Origin: Delphinapterus leucas
Lineage: Eukaryota; Chordata; Mammalia; Artiodactyla; Monodontidae
Reading direction: 5' to 3'
Assembly (NCBI RefSeq): GCF_002288925.2
Contig: NW_022098072.1
Coordinates: 22,365,489 to 22,429,488, forward strand
Length of the DNA: 64,000 nt
Translations under genes and position numbers: made by a program
The notes under the pieces: generated by a model
What the model saw: only the letters and a program-made list of their open reading frames with translations
Told to the model about the DNA's origin: nothing
The model's database searches: none
Shown: positions 55,748 to 64,000 of the stretch, one piece after another
How the letters are laid out: every line of letters starts with the position of its first letter
Position numbering within the stretch: the first letter of the stretch is position 1

Positions 55748-57117
55748 TTTTTCCCCTTTTTATTCCTTTTATAGCAATCTAAACCAACAAGAAAGGAACT
55801 TCCTAAAAAAATTTATGAACATTAATTTAATGAAACAGTAACTTTTAAAAACCAAAGACAGAAAATGCAACACACATTGCTTTGGTAAAAAACTGAGAAA
55901 CAGAATATTAAGCCATTAGTATTAAGCCATTAGTATATTAAATAAAAACAACTTTTAGTCCCCCATACCTTATTGCTATATCAACTAAAGATTCTTAAAA
56001 TAATTTAAAGCCCTTGGATGTCCTTGGAAAATAATATTAAAATGTACAATAACATTTTTGTATTACATTTTCATAGATATTATTAGAAGGAATAGTAAAT
56101 TGCATATTTCATTCAAAATATGGAAATCTGAAATACTAAAACAAAATTGACAAAATTATAATTGTAATCGTAACACAAATAGTGATTTTTACTACATATT
56201 ACATACATTTGAGGGTATAAGAAACATTTTTCTTGATTGCACAACATGCTTAATTGCAAAATGCTTAAATACAGCTCTCTAAGAACATTTCCATGTTCTT
56301 ATCAATGACCATAAAGCGAATACAAGGCATTTTTCAAAATTTTGAGTGTGAGTTTAGGGGAAAGCAGGATGGAAGGTGACTGAGATCCAGTGTTTAGGTG
56401 ACGTGGCGAGGTCGTCCAAGTAGCAGGCTGCAGAGGTATGGATGGGACCCAGGATTTTCTTGTCTAAAAATGCTGCAGAAGGGGAAGAGAATCTAATTAC
56501 AACTGTAGAAACTTTTAAGTTTTCAAAACTCAATTAGGTGTGTGTATGGTCCATTGGTGTCGAGCTTTAACACCTGTTTTCATAAGTGCCATGTTCCACC
56601 ACAACCCCAGCTTCGGCACACTTGCTGTTAGCAGCTAATTCTTTTTTAGAGAGTCACAAATTGGGAATAAAGTTCTAACCCCTCTTCTTTTCCAGAGTTA
56701 GAGTGATACTGCATGCTTCTTCCTTTTACTCTCCCCGCAAGGGTGGCTTGAGGGATGATAAGAATGTTGCCAGGTAGATCCAATACAGAGACACGCTTGC
56801 CATTTTCTGTTTCACTTAATGTCACATTTAACAGTGTATTAACCATTTTGGGAAGAAGCTCTTTATCAGCTCCCTTGAAAAAGCACAGGTGGATCACTAA
56901 TCCTCTCTGGACCTCCACCCACTGGGCCACGGCCTCCCCTTCGGCGGCGCGTACTTGCAGACGGGCGTGCAGGCACTGCTGCAGGAGGGCCCGGGCCTGA
57001 GGTGCCCGGCCACTTTCAGCCATGGCTCAAGCCCGCGCGGATATCCCCCAGATTCCAGCCACGCGCCGCACAGGCCCGCCCCCGGCGCTCAGGGAGCATT
57101 GGGCGGGGCGCGACACC
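55748..57117 (-). pseudogene. DTD2: DTD2 (ATD) processed pseudogene
   Basis: The parent gene encodes D-aminoacyl-tRNA deacylase 2 (animal ATD), a cytosolic proofreading enzyme of the DTD fold that clears mischarged tRNA such as Ala-tRNA(Thr). The 5' UTR (57024-57117) is GC-rich. The native ATG is at 57021-57023 and the native stop at 56523-56525. Residues 1-124 read through: [20 protein letters not shown] at the start, [20 protein letters not shown], then the family motif PQATL near residue 92 and [11 protein letters not shown] 2-bp loss gives a TAA at 56646-56648. A second lesion of about 4 bp lies near 56565. Between and after them VVVEHGTY and TNGPYTHLIEF are still legible in other frames. 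The 501-bp span is 6 short of my recalled parent length of 168 codons plus stop. The 3' UTR has AATAAA (minus, about 55757-55762) and an A-run, and a perfect 10-bp TSD, ttaaattctt, lies at 55738-55747 and 57118-57127. No introns. Confidence 0.93.
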
Positions 57118-57134
57118 TTAAATTCTTGTTGAAG

Positions 57135-57378
57135 AACTAAGCCATGTTCATTATTGAAAATTTAGAGGAAAACAAACTACCCATAATCCCAGGATCCAGA
57201 GACAATTATTATTTATAATTTTGATTACCAGCATAAAACCCACTAGGTTGTGATGTATTAGCCTTTTATATATCCTGTTGGATTTGATTTGCTAATGTTT
57301 TGTTAAGGAGTTTTGCACATATATTCATGAGGAATTTGAGTCTGTAGTTTTATTTTTTGTAATATCTTTTTCTAGTTT
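57135..57378 (-). mobile_element. Old L1M, ORF2 reverse-transcriptase region, first piece
   Basis: The minus strand carries divergent L1 ORF2 RT text: 'ggttgtgatgtattagccttttatatatcctgttggatttgatttgctaatgttttgttaagg' and 'gtctgtagttttattttttgtaatatctttttctag', reversed. An ERV LTR interrupts it at 57374-57378 and it continues at 57882. The left edge next to the DTD2 retrocopy is soft. Confidence 0.7.
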
Positions 57379-57876
57379 TGTTACCAACCCTCTCAAGTTG
57401 GTCTCCAACAAGGGTCCTTCTGCCCGGTGTCCTTTGTGCCAATAGAACGAGACTGAGTTTGGTTCAGAAGCAAAGGAAAGCTTTACTCTTTGGTCAAAGA
57501 CAGGAGAGGCGCGAGCTTGCGCTCTAGAGGACGCGTGCTCCTCACAGGCTGTGGGTGGGGTTCCTTAATAGGGTTCTCCTTAATTGGGGAGGGGGCAGAA
57601 TTCTCACGGAGCCTGCGCAGCTGCTCACGTTCTAGATCGCAGTGCCGGGCTGGAGCAGCGTCTCTGCACATGGCCCGTGGAGCTGAGGTGTTGGCTGCAG
57701 GCATTTCGCAGGAACCCTGGTCTGATGTGCTGGGTGCAAGGCCTCTGCATGCGGCACCCTGTGAGCGAGTGAAACTAGAGAAGCCCAAGGAAAAGAAAGA
57801 GACAGGTTAGACTTTATTTTATTGCCCGGCTTCTATTTTTATTTCCCAGGAATTGTTAATTGGCTTTGCTGGTGAG
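57379..57876 (-). mobile_element. Solo ERV LTR inside old L1M, 5-bp TSD
   Basis: The 498-bp segment begins tgttaccaaccctctcaag at the left, which is the LTR 3' end on the minus strand (closing CA). It contains 'gtctccaacaagggtccttctgcccggtgtcctttgtgcc' and 'ctttactctttggtcaaagacagg'. It ends at 'gctggtgag', where the expected end is worn. Host L1M is cut exactly at agttt (57374-57378) and agttt (57877-57881), and 'ttttggtatcagggtaatgctgcc' resumes. Only one LTR is present, with no internal retroviral gene. Frames of about 100 codons on both strands are non-coding by appearance. Confidence 0.8.
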
Positions 57877-57881
57877 AGTTT

Positions 57882-58016
57882 TGGTATCAGGGTAATGCTG
57901 CCCTAATAAATTGAGTTGGGATGTGTTTCCTCCTCTTCTTTATTCTGGAAAAGATTGTGTAGAATTGGTATTATTTCTTCCTTAAATGTTAGTAGAATTC
58001 ACCAGTGAAATTATTT
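57882..58016 (-). mobile_element. Old L1M, ORF2 RT region, second piece
   Basis: 'ggtatcagggtaatgctgccctaataaattgagttgggatgtg' and 'aatgttagtagaattcaccagtgaa' are consecutive L1 ORF2 blocks (reverse), ending at the next insertion. Confidence 0.75.
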
Positions 58017-58034
58017 GTTTGTTTGTTTATGCAA

Positions 58035-58311
58035 CTTAAAACAAAACTCCTTGGCTAACTCCCAGTTCTGTAGGGCAAACATCTGGGCATGGCATGGCGG
58101 GGTTCCCTGCTCAGGTTCTTATAAGGCTGAAGTCTAGGTGTCCTCATCTGGATCCTGAGCTTCTCTTCTGAGCTCAATTGACTGAGTCAGAATTCAGTTC
58201 CTTGCAGCTATAGGATGGAGCTCCGTTTCCTTGATGGCTGTCAGCTGGAGGCCACTTTCCATACTCCTCGTCACGTGACCCTCTCAGTCTTCAAAACATG
58301 AAGTGGAGAAT
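58035..58311 (-). mobile_element. MLT1-type LTR part (3' half) within the composite insertion
   Basis: The minus strand gives 'ggtcacgtgacgagg', 'ggcctccagctgacagccatcaaggaaacgg', 'gcaaggaactgaattctgactcagtcaa', 'gccttataagaacctgagcagggaacccc' and 'gttttgttttaag', in the order of an MLT1-like LTR 3' half. Its other half seems to lie at 58713-58890, beyond an inserted MST-like LTR. Confidence 0.6.
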
Positions 58312-58712
58312 ATTTCTGTAGTAGTCTGCCAGGGCTGCCACTACAAAACACCCAAACTGGGTTGCCTAAACAGAGGAAATTTATTTTCTCACAGTTCTGA
58401 AGTCCACAAGTCCAAGATCAAGGTGCTTTCTGAATTGGTTTCTGGTGAGAGCCTCTCTTCGTGGATTGTAGATGTCTGCTTTCTTGCTGTGGCCTCACAT
58501 GGCCTTTTCTCTTGAGTGTGCAGAGAGGGGGTGGTCTCTGGTGTCTCTTCTTCTTATAAAGACACTAGTTATAGCACATTAAGGCCCCAGACTTATGATC
58601 TCACTTAACCTTTATTACTTTCTTATGGGCCCTGTCTCCAAATACAGTCACATCGAGGTTAGTGTTTCAACAAAGGCGTTTTGGGGAGACACAGTTCAGT
58701 CTGTAATACTTC
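58312..58712 (-). mobile_element. MST-like MaLR LTR nested in the MLT1-type LTR
   Basis: Minus-strand order: 'gtattacagactgaactgtgtctccccaaaacgcctttgttgaaacac', 'gtctttataagaagaagagacaccagagacc', 'ggccatgtgaggccacagcaagaaagc', 'caccttgatcttggacttgtggacttcagaactgtgagaaaataaattt' and 'ggcagactactacag'. A typical MaLR LTR, solo. Confidence 0.85.
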
Positions 58713-59002
58713 CTTATGTCAAATTCCTCTCATGCTTCAAAACTCTCTCACCAGGGAAAGTCTATCATCGTTTAAGGGCCCATATGATTAGATCAGACCC
58801 ACTGAGAATATCTCCCTATCTTAAAGTCAACTGATTTGGGATCTTAATTACATCTGGAAAGCCCCCTCACAGCAGTACCTAGACTAGGTGTTTTGGATTT
58901 GTTTTTTAGTTGAAGTATAGTTGATCTACAATATTATATAAGTTACAGGTATACAATACAGTGATTCACAGTTTTTAAAGGTTATAATCCATTTATAGTT
59001 AT

Positions 59003-61304
59003 ACCAGTGAAATAATTTACTAGAGTTTACTGAAAGGTTTAAACATCAATAGTTACTTTACTTGTTACAGATTTATACAGAATTTCTATTTCTTCTTGAG
59101 TAAGTTTTGGTAATTGGTGTCTTTTATGTTATTGCCATAAAATTCTTTTAATTTTTATCAGATTGGTAGTGATGTCCCCTCTTTTCATTGTTGATTTTGA
59201 TAATTTGTGTCTTCTCTCTTATTCAGTCTAGCTAAAGGTTTTTCTTTTTTTTTAATCTTTTCAAAATACATACTTTTGGTTTAATAGAATTGATTTTGTT
59301 TTATTTTTGTTTTTTTGTTTTATTGATTTCTACACTGATCTTTGTTGTTTCCTTTCTTCTGCTTAATTAAGGTTTAATTTATTGTGCTTTTTCTAACTCT
59401 TAATGTGAACCTATGTAATTGACTTGTAATATTTCTTTTTTAATATAGCTATTCAGTGTTATGAATTACCCCCAACCACTGCTTTAGCTGCATCTCATAA
59501 ATTTTGATATATTTTGTTCTGTTGATTTTAAATTCATGTTTTTAAATTTCCTTTTTGATTTCTTTTTTTGTCCATGGGTTATTTAGAAGTGCATTGTTTA
59601 ACTTCCAAATATTTGGAGATTTCCCAAGTTTCTTTATGTTGATGATCCCTAGTTTAACTCCATTGTGGTTAAAGAACATCTTTTAAATAATTTCAGTCAT
59701 TTAAAATTTATTTAGATTTGGCATTTGGCCTACCATATGATCAATCCTGGAGAATGTTTCATATGCACTTTAAAAGAATGTGTATTCTCCTCAATTTAAG
59801 TCTTCTCTACCATTATTCATTTTCTGTCCAGTTATTCCGTCAGTTATCAAAAGTTGGGTATTGGAATCTCTATAGTTACAGAATTGTCAATTTTTTTTCA
59901 ATTCTGTCAACTTTTGCTTCATATATTTGGGGCCTCTGTTGTTAGATGGGTATACACTTATAATTATTATATCTTTTGGATGTATTGACATTTTCATCAT
60001 TATGAAATACCTCTTTGTCTCCAGTGTATTTCTTGTTTTAAAGTCTATATATCCTGATATTAATATAGACATTTCAGCTCTCTTATGGTTATTGCTTACA
60101 TAGCAAATATTTTTCCATTCTTTTACTGTCCGTCTGTTTTTATCTTTGAGTTGTGTTTTATAGCCAGTGTGAGAATTTCTGCCTTTTCATTGAATGGTTA
60201 ATAATGTAATTTAATGAAATTATTGATAGGATTGGATTATGTCTATCATTTTGCTCTTTAATTCCTATATATTGCAGATTTGTTTTGTTCTTCTGTTGCC
60301 CTTTTACTCTCTTCTTTTGTGTTAAACAAATATTTTAAGTGTAACATCTTTATTGCTGATTTTTAAACTATTTTTAAAATGTATTTTATTAATGATTGCT
60401 CCAGGGATTAAAATATACCTCTTACCTTGTCGCAATCTAGTTCAATCTTAATTCCAGTAAAATATAGCAACTTTGCTCCAATATAACTCCATTTCAACCC
60501 TTCCTTTATGCTACTATTGTTTATATATTATATATATGTATAATAAGCTTAAATATAGTGTTATAATTACAGATTTACAAACCATTATGGTTTTTAAAGA
60601 AATTAAGAGAAGAAAATAAATATATTTATAAGAACTTTATATTTACTGATGTATTTACCATTTCCTGTGTTCTTCATTTCTTCTTTGGATTCAAGTTACG
60701 ATCTGGTGTCAGTTCCTTTCAGCCTGAAGAACTTCCTTTAGTATTTCTTGTAAAGCTGGTCAGCTAGCAACAAATTCTCTCAGTCTTTATCTAGAAATAT
60801 TTTTATTTCATTTTAATTATTAAAGAATAGTTTTACTAAATATGGAACTCTTGGTTGACAGGTTTTTTTTTTCTTTCAGCAGTTTGAATATGTGATTCTA
60901 CTCTCTTTTGGCCTTCGTGGTTTCTGACAAGAAGTTGATCATTAATCATATTGTTCTCTTGTACATGATGAGTCATCTTCTCTAACTGGTTTCAAGATTT
61001 TCTCTTGTCTTTGCCTTCCAGTAATTTGACTATGATGTGTCTAGATGTGGATCTCTTTTTATTTATTCTCCTTGGGGTTTGTTGAGTTTCTGTGGTCTGT
61101 AGATTGTTGTTTTCATCAAATCTGAGAAATTTTCAGCCATATGTCATTAAATATTTTTCTGCCACTTTCTCTTTTAGCCTTCAGGGACTCCAATGACATG
61201 TATGTTGATATGCTCATTGTTGTCCCACCAGTCTCTGAGGCTCAATTTATTTTTCCTTAATGTTTTTCCTTTCTGTTCTTCAGATTGAATGATTTCTCAT
61301 GAGC
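59003..61304 (-). mobile_element. Old L1M, ORF2 N-terminal to ORF1 region, third piece
   Basis: Consecutive reversed L1 blocks run here. RT: 'ttctatttcttcttgagtaagttttggtaattgg' and 'gatgtcccctcttttcattg'. Endonuclease: 'ttggcctaccatatgatcaatcctggagaatgtttcatatgcac' and 'gttgttagatgggtatacac'. Inter-ORF region: 'agcctgaagaacttcctttagtatttcttgtaaagctgg' (60715-60760). ORF1: 'gacaagaagttgatcattaatc' and 'tcctgggggtttgttgag'-type text. All frames are broken. Confidence 0.8.
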
Positions 61305-61306
61305 TA

Positions 61307-61387
61307 CTGGTTTGGCCAAAAAGTTCATTCGGGTTTGTTCTGTAAAATGATATGGAAAAGTCCGAACGAACTTTTTGGCCAACCCAA
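61307..61387. mobile_element. 81-bp mariner-type MITE with TA target duplication
   Basis: Left end ctggtttggccaaaaagttc and right end gaactttttggccaacccaa are imperfect inverted repeats (about 22 of 26 positions). A 29-bp centre lies between them, with no room for a transposase. TA dinucleotides flank it at 61305-61306 and 61388-61389, as expected for Tc1/mariner insertion. It sits in the old L1M. Confidence 0.88.
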
Positions 61388-61389
61388 TA

Positions 61390-61868
61390 TGTTCAAGTTC
61401 ACTGACTCTTCTATGACCTCCTCTCATAGATTATTAAATTTCGGCTATATATATTTCAACTCAATTTCCGTTAGGTTCTTCCTTTATAATGTCTGTTTCT
61501 TTGTTGAGATTCTGTTTGTTGAGTCATTGCCATTACACAGTGCTTTAATTCTTAAGCATGGTTTCCTTTAGTTCTTTGAACCTATTTATAATAGCTGCTT
61601 TAAAATCTTTACTTGCTAAATCTAAGTTCTGGGCCCTCTCAGAGTTAGCTTCTATTGTTTGCTTTTTTCCCTGAGCATGGGCCATATTTATTTTGGAGTA
61701 TGAATCAGATTTTCTGTTTCTTCACATCTCATAATTTTTGTTGAAATCTTGATATTTTAGATAATATACTGTAGCAACTCTGGACTCTGATTTATTTTCC
61801 TGAGGTGGTTATTATTGTTTTTATTAACTTGCTTGTACTTAATCAGCAGAATCTGTGTCTCTGCAGTG
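61390..61868 (-). mobile_element. Old L1M, ORF1 / 5' region, fourth piece
   Basis: 'ttcatatttgttcaag..'-style L1 text continues: 'ctcaactcaatttccgttaggttcttcctttataatgtctgtttctttgttgagattctg' and 'aatagctgctttaaaatctttacttgctaaatctaagttctgg' are typical reversed L1 ORF1 N-terminal / 5' UTR blocks. Confidence 0.7.
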
Positions 61869-62470
61869 TGATGCTGAAAACTTGGCCTCTGTGAACTGGT
61901 GCCAAATTGAATCTTGGAGACAGTTTTGGGTGAAGTAGAAAAGAGCAGCTTTATTGCTTTGACAGGCAAATGGGGACACAGCAGGCTCGTGCCCTTAAAA
62001 TCTGTCCTAAATTAGGGGGATTTGGTGAGGAGTTTTATAGCAATGGTTCAAGGGTGGGGTTGTTATAAGGATCAGGGTTTGTGCAGGGCCTGCATCCCTT
62101 TAATCTGGCCTCGTCTCCTGATGAGCTGTGGTTCTCAAGATTATCAAACTCTGACCTTCTCTCTGGAATGAAGAATGCTTCATCAAGTAGTTAACATCTT
62201 CCATTTCTTGGGGGGTTTAGTTCTGCAGAAGAGCTCAAAGATATTGTTACTCTGTCCCTTGAGGGGGAACCAGGATCCTGTCCCAAGGCTGCACTGTTGT
62301 TTCTTGACTGCTCCTCCCTTGTCTCTGCATCCCCTCCCTTCCCTGATTAACAACCATTTGAACCTGCCCTTTGGAACTCAGGGAAGGTCTAGAAAGGGGG
62401 ACCCAGAAAGGCTTTCATGCCCAGGAGCCCCACAGGGTCCTGCTTGGTTTCAAGTGTATGGCCACTAATG
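61869..62470 (-). mobile_element. ERV LTR, antisense (edges approximate)
   Basis: The left end 'ctgaaaacttggcctctgtgaactggtgcc', 'ggagacagttttgggtgaagtagaaaagagcagctttattgctttg' (poly-A signal aataaa on the minus strand), 'tccctttaatctggcctcgtctcctgatg', 'gaatgcttcatcaagtagttaacatcttccat' and 'tgtctctgcatcccctcccttccctgattaacaacc' fit an artiodactyl ERV LTR that I recall but cannot name exactly. No internal viral gene accompanies it. Confidence 0.65.
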
Positions 62471-63430
62471 TCTCTGCTCAGTTGTTTTGTTTGTTTTAAG
62501 TTCTTATATTTAATTTTTAGCCTGGCTGCCTAGGGGTTGTCCCCTGTGTCTGCATAGTTTAGTGGTCAGCCAATGATTAGGCAGAGATTGTGCTCAAACA
62601 CCATAAGTTTATAAGATCCATCCTCTGCTGATGGATGTGTGTGTGGGTTAAGGAATTCATTCAGAGTTCAGTCAGTTTTCAAGGCTGCCTGACTTGTACT
62701 TTCTTCCAGGCGCTCTTGACTCTCCCTTGCATAGACATATGCATAGTTTCCTGGTCAGCCAGGGATGCATGGAGAGATTATATAGCTTTTCTATGGCTCT
62801 CTCATTTCTAGGATTTCCCCTTTACATTTCTGGCTCATCAGAGGCTCACTTCAACCAGGACTGCAATTTGAGGCTAGGAGAGCTGTGAGTTTTCCTTTTC
62901 AATTCCTACTGAGTTTGCTACTTTTACTGACAACACTGCCGGTTGTGGGTTTTCACCTTCCATTCCAAATCAATCCACCCCACCTCTGATAGTGAGGCTG
63001 CTGGTTTTCACAGCCAGTATTGCCCTGGTAAAATCATCAGGCTAAATGTGCTAGGGGCACAGGGGAGAGAGCAGCTCCAGGCAGGAAAGCCACAGACTCA
63101 TCATTCTTTCATAAAATTTTATGCAGCTTTTCATGACAAACTGTTTCTCAATTTGTTATTTCCCTTTGGTTGATTTCCAAAGCCTTGAAATGGTTTCTTA
63201 TAATTTTGCCCAGTTTTATATTTTATTTTTTGGGGTGAGAATTTGCCAACCTCTTCATTCTCCCACAGCCAGAAGTCTTACCCAATATATAGTTTTAAAA
63301 TGCAATCACACTGCACATCCTGTTTTCTACACTGAAAAGTCTAACTATTCTAGATTTTTAGTTTGATTTGTGCATTTGATAATTTGGCTTCTTTTTATTG
63401 ATTTTCTAAATTCCCAAATTGAACTTTTGG
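62471..63430 (-). mobile_element. Probable old L1M 5' UTR, last piece
   Basis: Reversed text such as 'gctgcctaggggttgtcccctgtgtctgcatag', 'cctggtcagccagggatgcatggagagattata' and 'tggttttcacagccagtattgccctggtaaaatcatcaggctaaatgtgctaggggcacagg' has the look of an old L1M 5' UTR and is collinear with the ORF1 piece to its left. The assignment is partly by position. The right edge is a guess. Confidence 0.5.
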
Positions 63431-63869
63431 GATCATTCCCTCCTTTGACCCAGAATCCCTTTAAAAATTCAAAGAAATCTTAAATGATCATGTAGTCAGG
63501 AGATTCCTAACTTGGGCACCTTAAACCCTAAGGGTGGGAGAAAGTAGTAACAGACAGGGAGGAGCAATCAATACATTATTTTCAATGTTTGAAAAACTCC
63601 CCAGGGAAATTATACAGTTATCAGAGATAAGGCTAAGCTAACCACAATGTCCCATTTCTAAGTTCTGGGCTGAAATTACTTCAACTCAAAATAAGAATTC
63701 TGGTAATCTTATGCTGATCAGAGGTTTTTGTTGGTAGTTATAAATAGCACCGGTTGCACCGGTTAACAAAAGTGGGATGGTAAGCCAATTATTACCTAAT
63801 AAAGCAGTTTATTTTAAACTTGGGTGTGGGTCCAAGGGAACAAAGTAACAATCAAAGGGATCCTTGGAG
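63431..63869. other. Unique non-coding stretch with a tandem 9-bp motif
   Basis: No gene is recognised. Two adjacent copies of gcaccggtt occur at 63747-63755 and 63756-63764. Confidence 0.5.
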
Positions 63870-64000
63870 ATAAAATAGGTGGAAACCTATGATGTGGCCC
63901 AGACCCGCCCTCGTACAGATGAGGGAACCTGAAGCCAGTCCAGTAGGCAAGTTGATGGCAGGACCCAAACCTACATCTATGGGCAACTCAACTTACCCTT
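63870..64000 (-). repeat. MIR fragment, cut by window end (tentative)
   Basis: 'cgtacagatgagggaacctgaagccagtccagtaggcaagttgatggcaggacccaaacctacatctatgggc' follows the MIR 'cagatgaggaaactgaggc...gtggcagagccgggattcgaacccag' block reversed, with differences. Confidence 0.5.

Larger units (their letters stand above)
58017..59002 (-). mobile_element. Composite retro-insertion: L1 3' end plus about 880 bp of LTR sequence (candidate 3' transduction)
   Basis: Host L1M is cut between accagtgaaattattt (58001-58016) and accagtgaaataattt (59003-59018), a 16-bp duplication with one mismatch. On the minus strand the insert begins with about 100 bp of L1 3' end (59002 to about 58901, ending 'atcaactatacttcaactaaaaaac'). 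It continues through non-L1 sequence with MLT1- and MST-like LTR text and ends in an A-rich (caaa)n tail (58017-58034). This order fits an L1 transcript that read past its own poly-A site. It is an inference from order and flanks. Confidence 0.65.

Noticed and set aside
57483..57810. Frames of 101 and 106 codons on opposite strands
   Set aside because: Both lie in the solo ERV LTR and resemble no retroviral protein; LTR sequence is non-coding here.
1..64000. A novel multi-gene or defence-like system, CRISPR array or operon
   Set aside because: The window is mammalian intergenic DNA. Repeats are dispersed transposons, not regularly spaced short repeats, and no cluster of intact genes exists.

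Overview
This window is mammalian nuclear DNA, most likely from a cetacean (whale or dolphin). The main clue is a set of about 15 tRNA-Glu-derived SINEs of the CHR type. Several carry the tail segment with the 'ggctgggcccgtgagccatgg' / 'gggagaggccacaacagtgagaggcc' blocks that I associate with whale CHR-2 elements. There are also L1 copies with a cetartiodactyl-type 3' end. I saw no BovB or Bov-tA (ruminant), PRE-1 (pig) or Alu (primate) sequence.

I found no intact protein-coding gene and no functional RNA gene. The one host-gene-derived sequence is a processed pseudogene of DTD2 (ATD, a D-aminoacyl-tRNA deacylase family proofreading enzyme) on the minus strand at 55748-57117. It is intronless, GC-rich at its 5' end, has a poly-A signal and tail, a perfect 10-bp target-site duplication (TSD) and two small deletions that break the frame.

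Layout. 1-411: MaLR LTR. 425-10560: an old L1M on the minus strand, split by a nearly full-length 7.1-kb younger L1 (1022-8135, minus, dead) and two long SINEs. 10635-13010: SINE, then an old plus-strand L1 tail split by a 1.5-kb L1 with a 15-16 bp TSD. 13-21 kb: mostly unique DNA with SINEs, MER5A-like DNA, two probable ERV LTRs, a tRNA-Glu-like sequence and L2. 21.5-24 kb: old plus-strand L1M carrying a 1.3-kb young L1 and a CHR SINE, then an MLT1-type LTR. 25-42 kb: mostly unique sequence with MIR, L2, MLT1, SINE and old L1 pieces. 42.4-44.9 kb: SINE, then old minus-strand L1M split by a 1.24-kb L1. 45-56 kb: mostly unique, with a MER1-like hAT element (8-bp TSD), two adjacent MLT1 LTRs, L2, MIR and SINEs. 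57.1-63.4 kb: long old minus-strand L1M interrupted by a solo ERV LTR, an insertion that looks like an L1 3' transduction, an 81-bp mariner MITE and a second ERV LTR.

Nothing here forms a pathway or operon. The biology is a layered record of retrotransposition, in which TSDs and host-element alignment give the order of insertion. I found no support for an undescribed biological system. The observations most worth following up are the DTD2 retrocopy, the candidate L1 3' transduction at 58017-59002, and a non-repetitive, CpG-retaining, homeodomain-motif-bearing stretch near 48.1-48.5 kb that could be a conserved regulatory element. Family names are from memory of consensus sequences and were not checked by a search.
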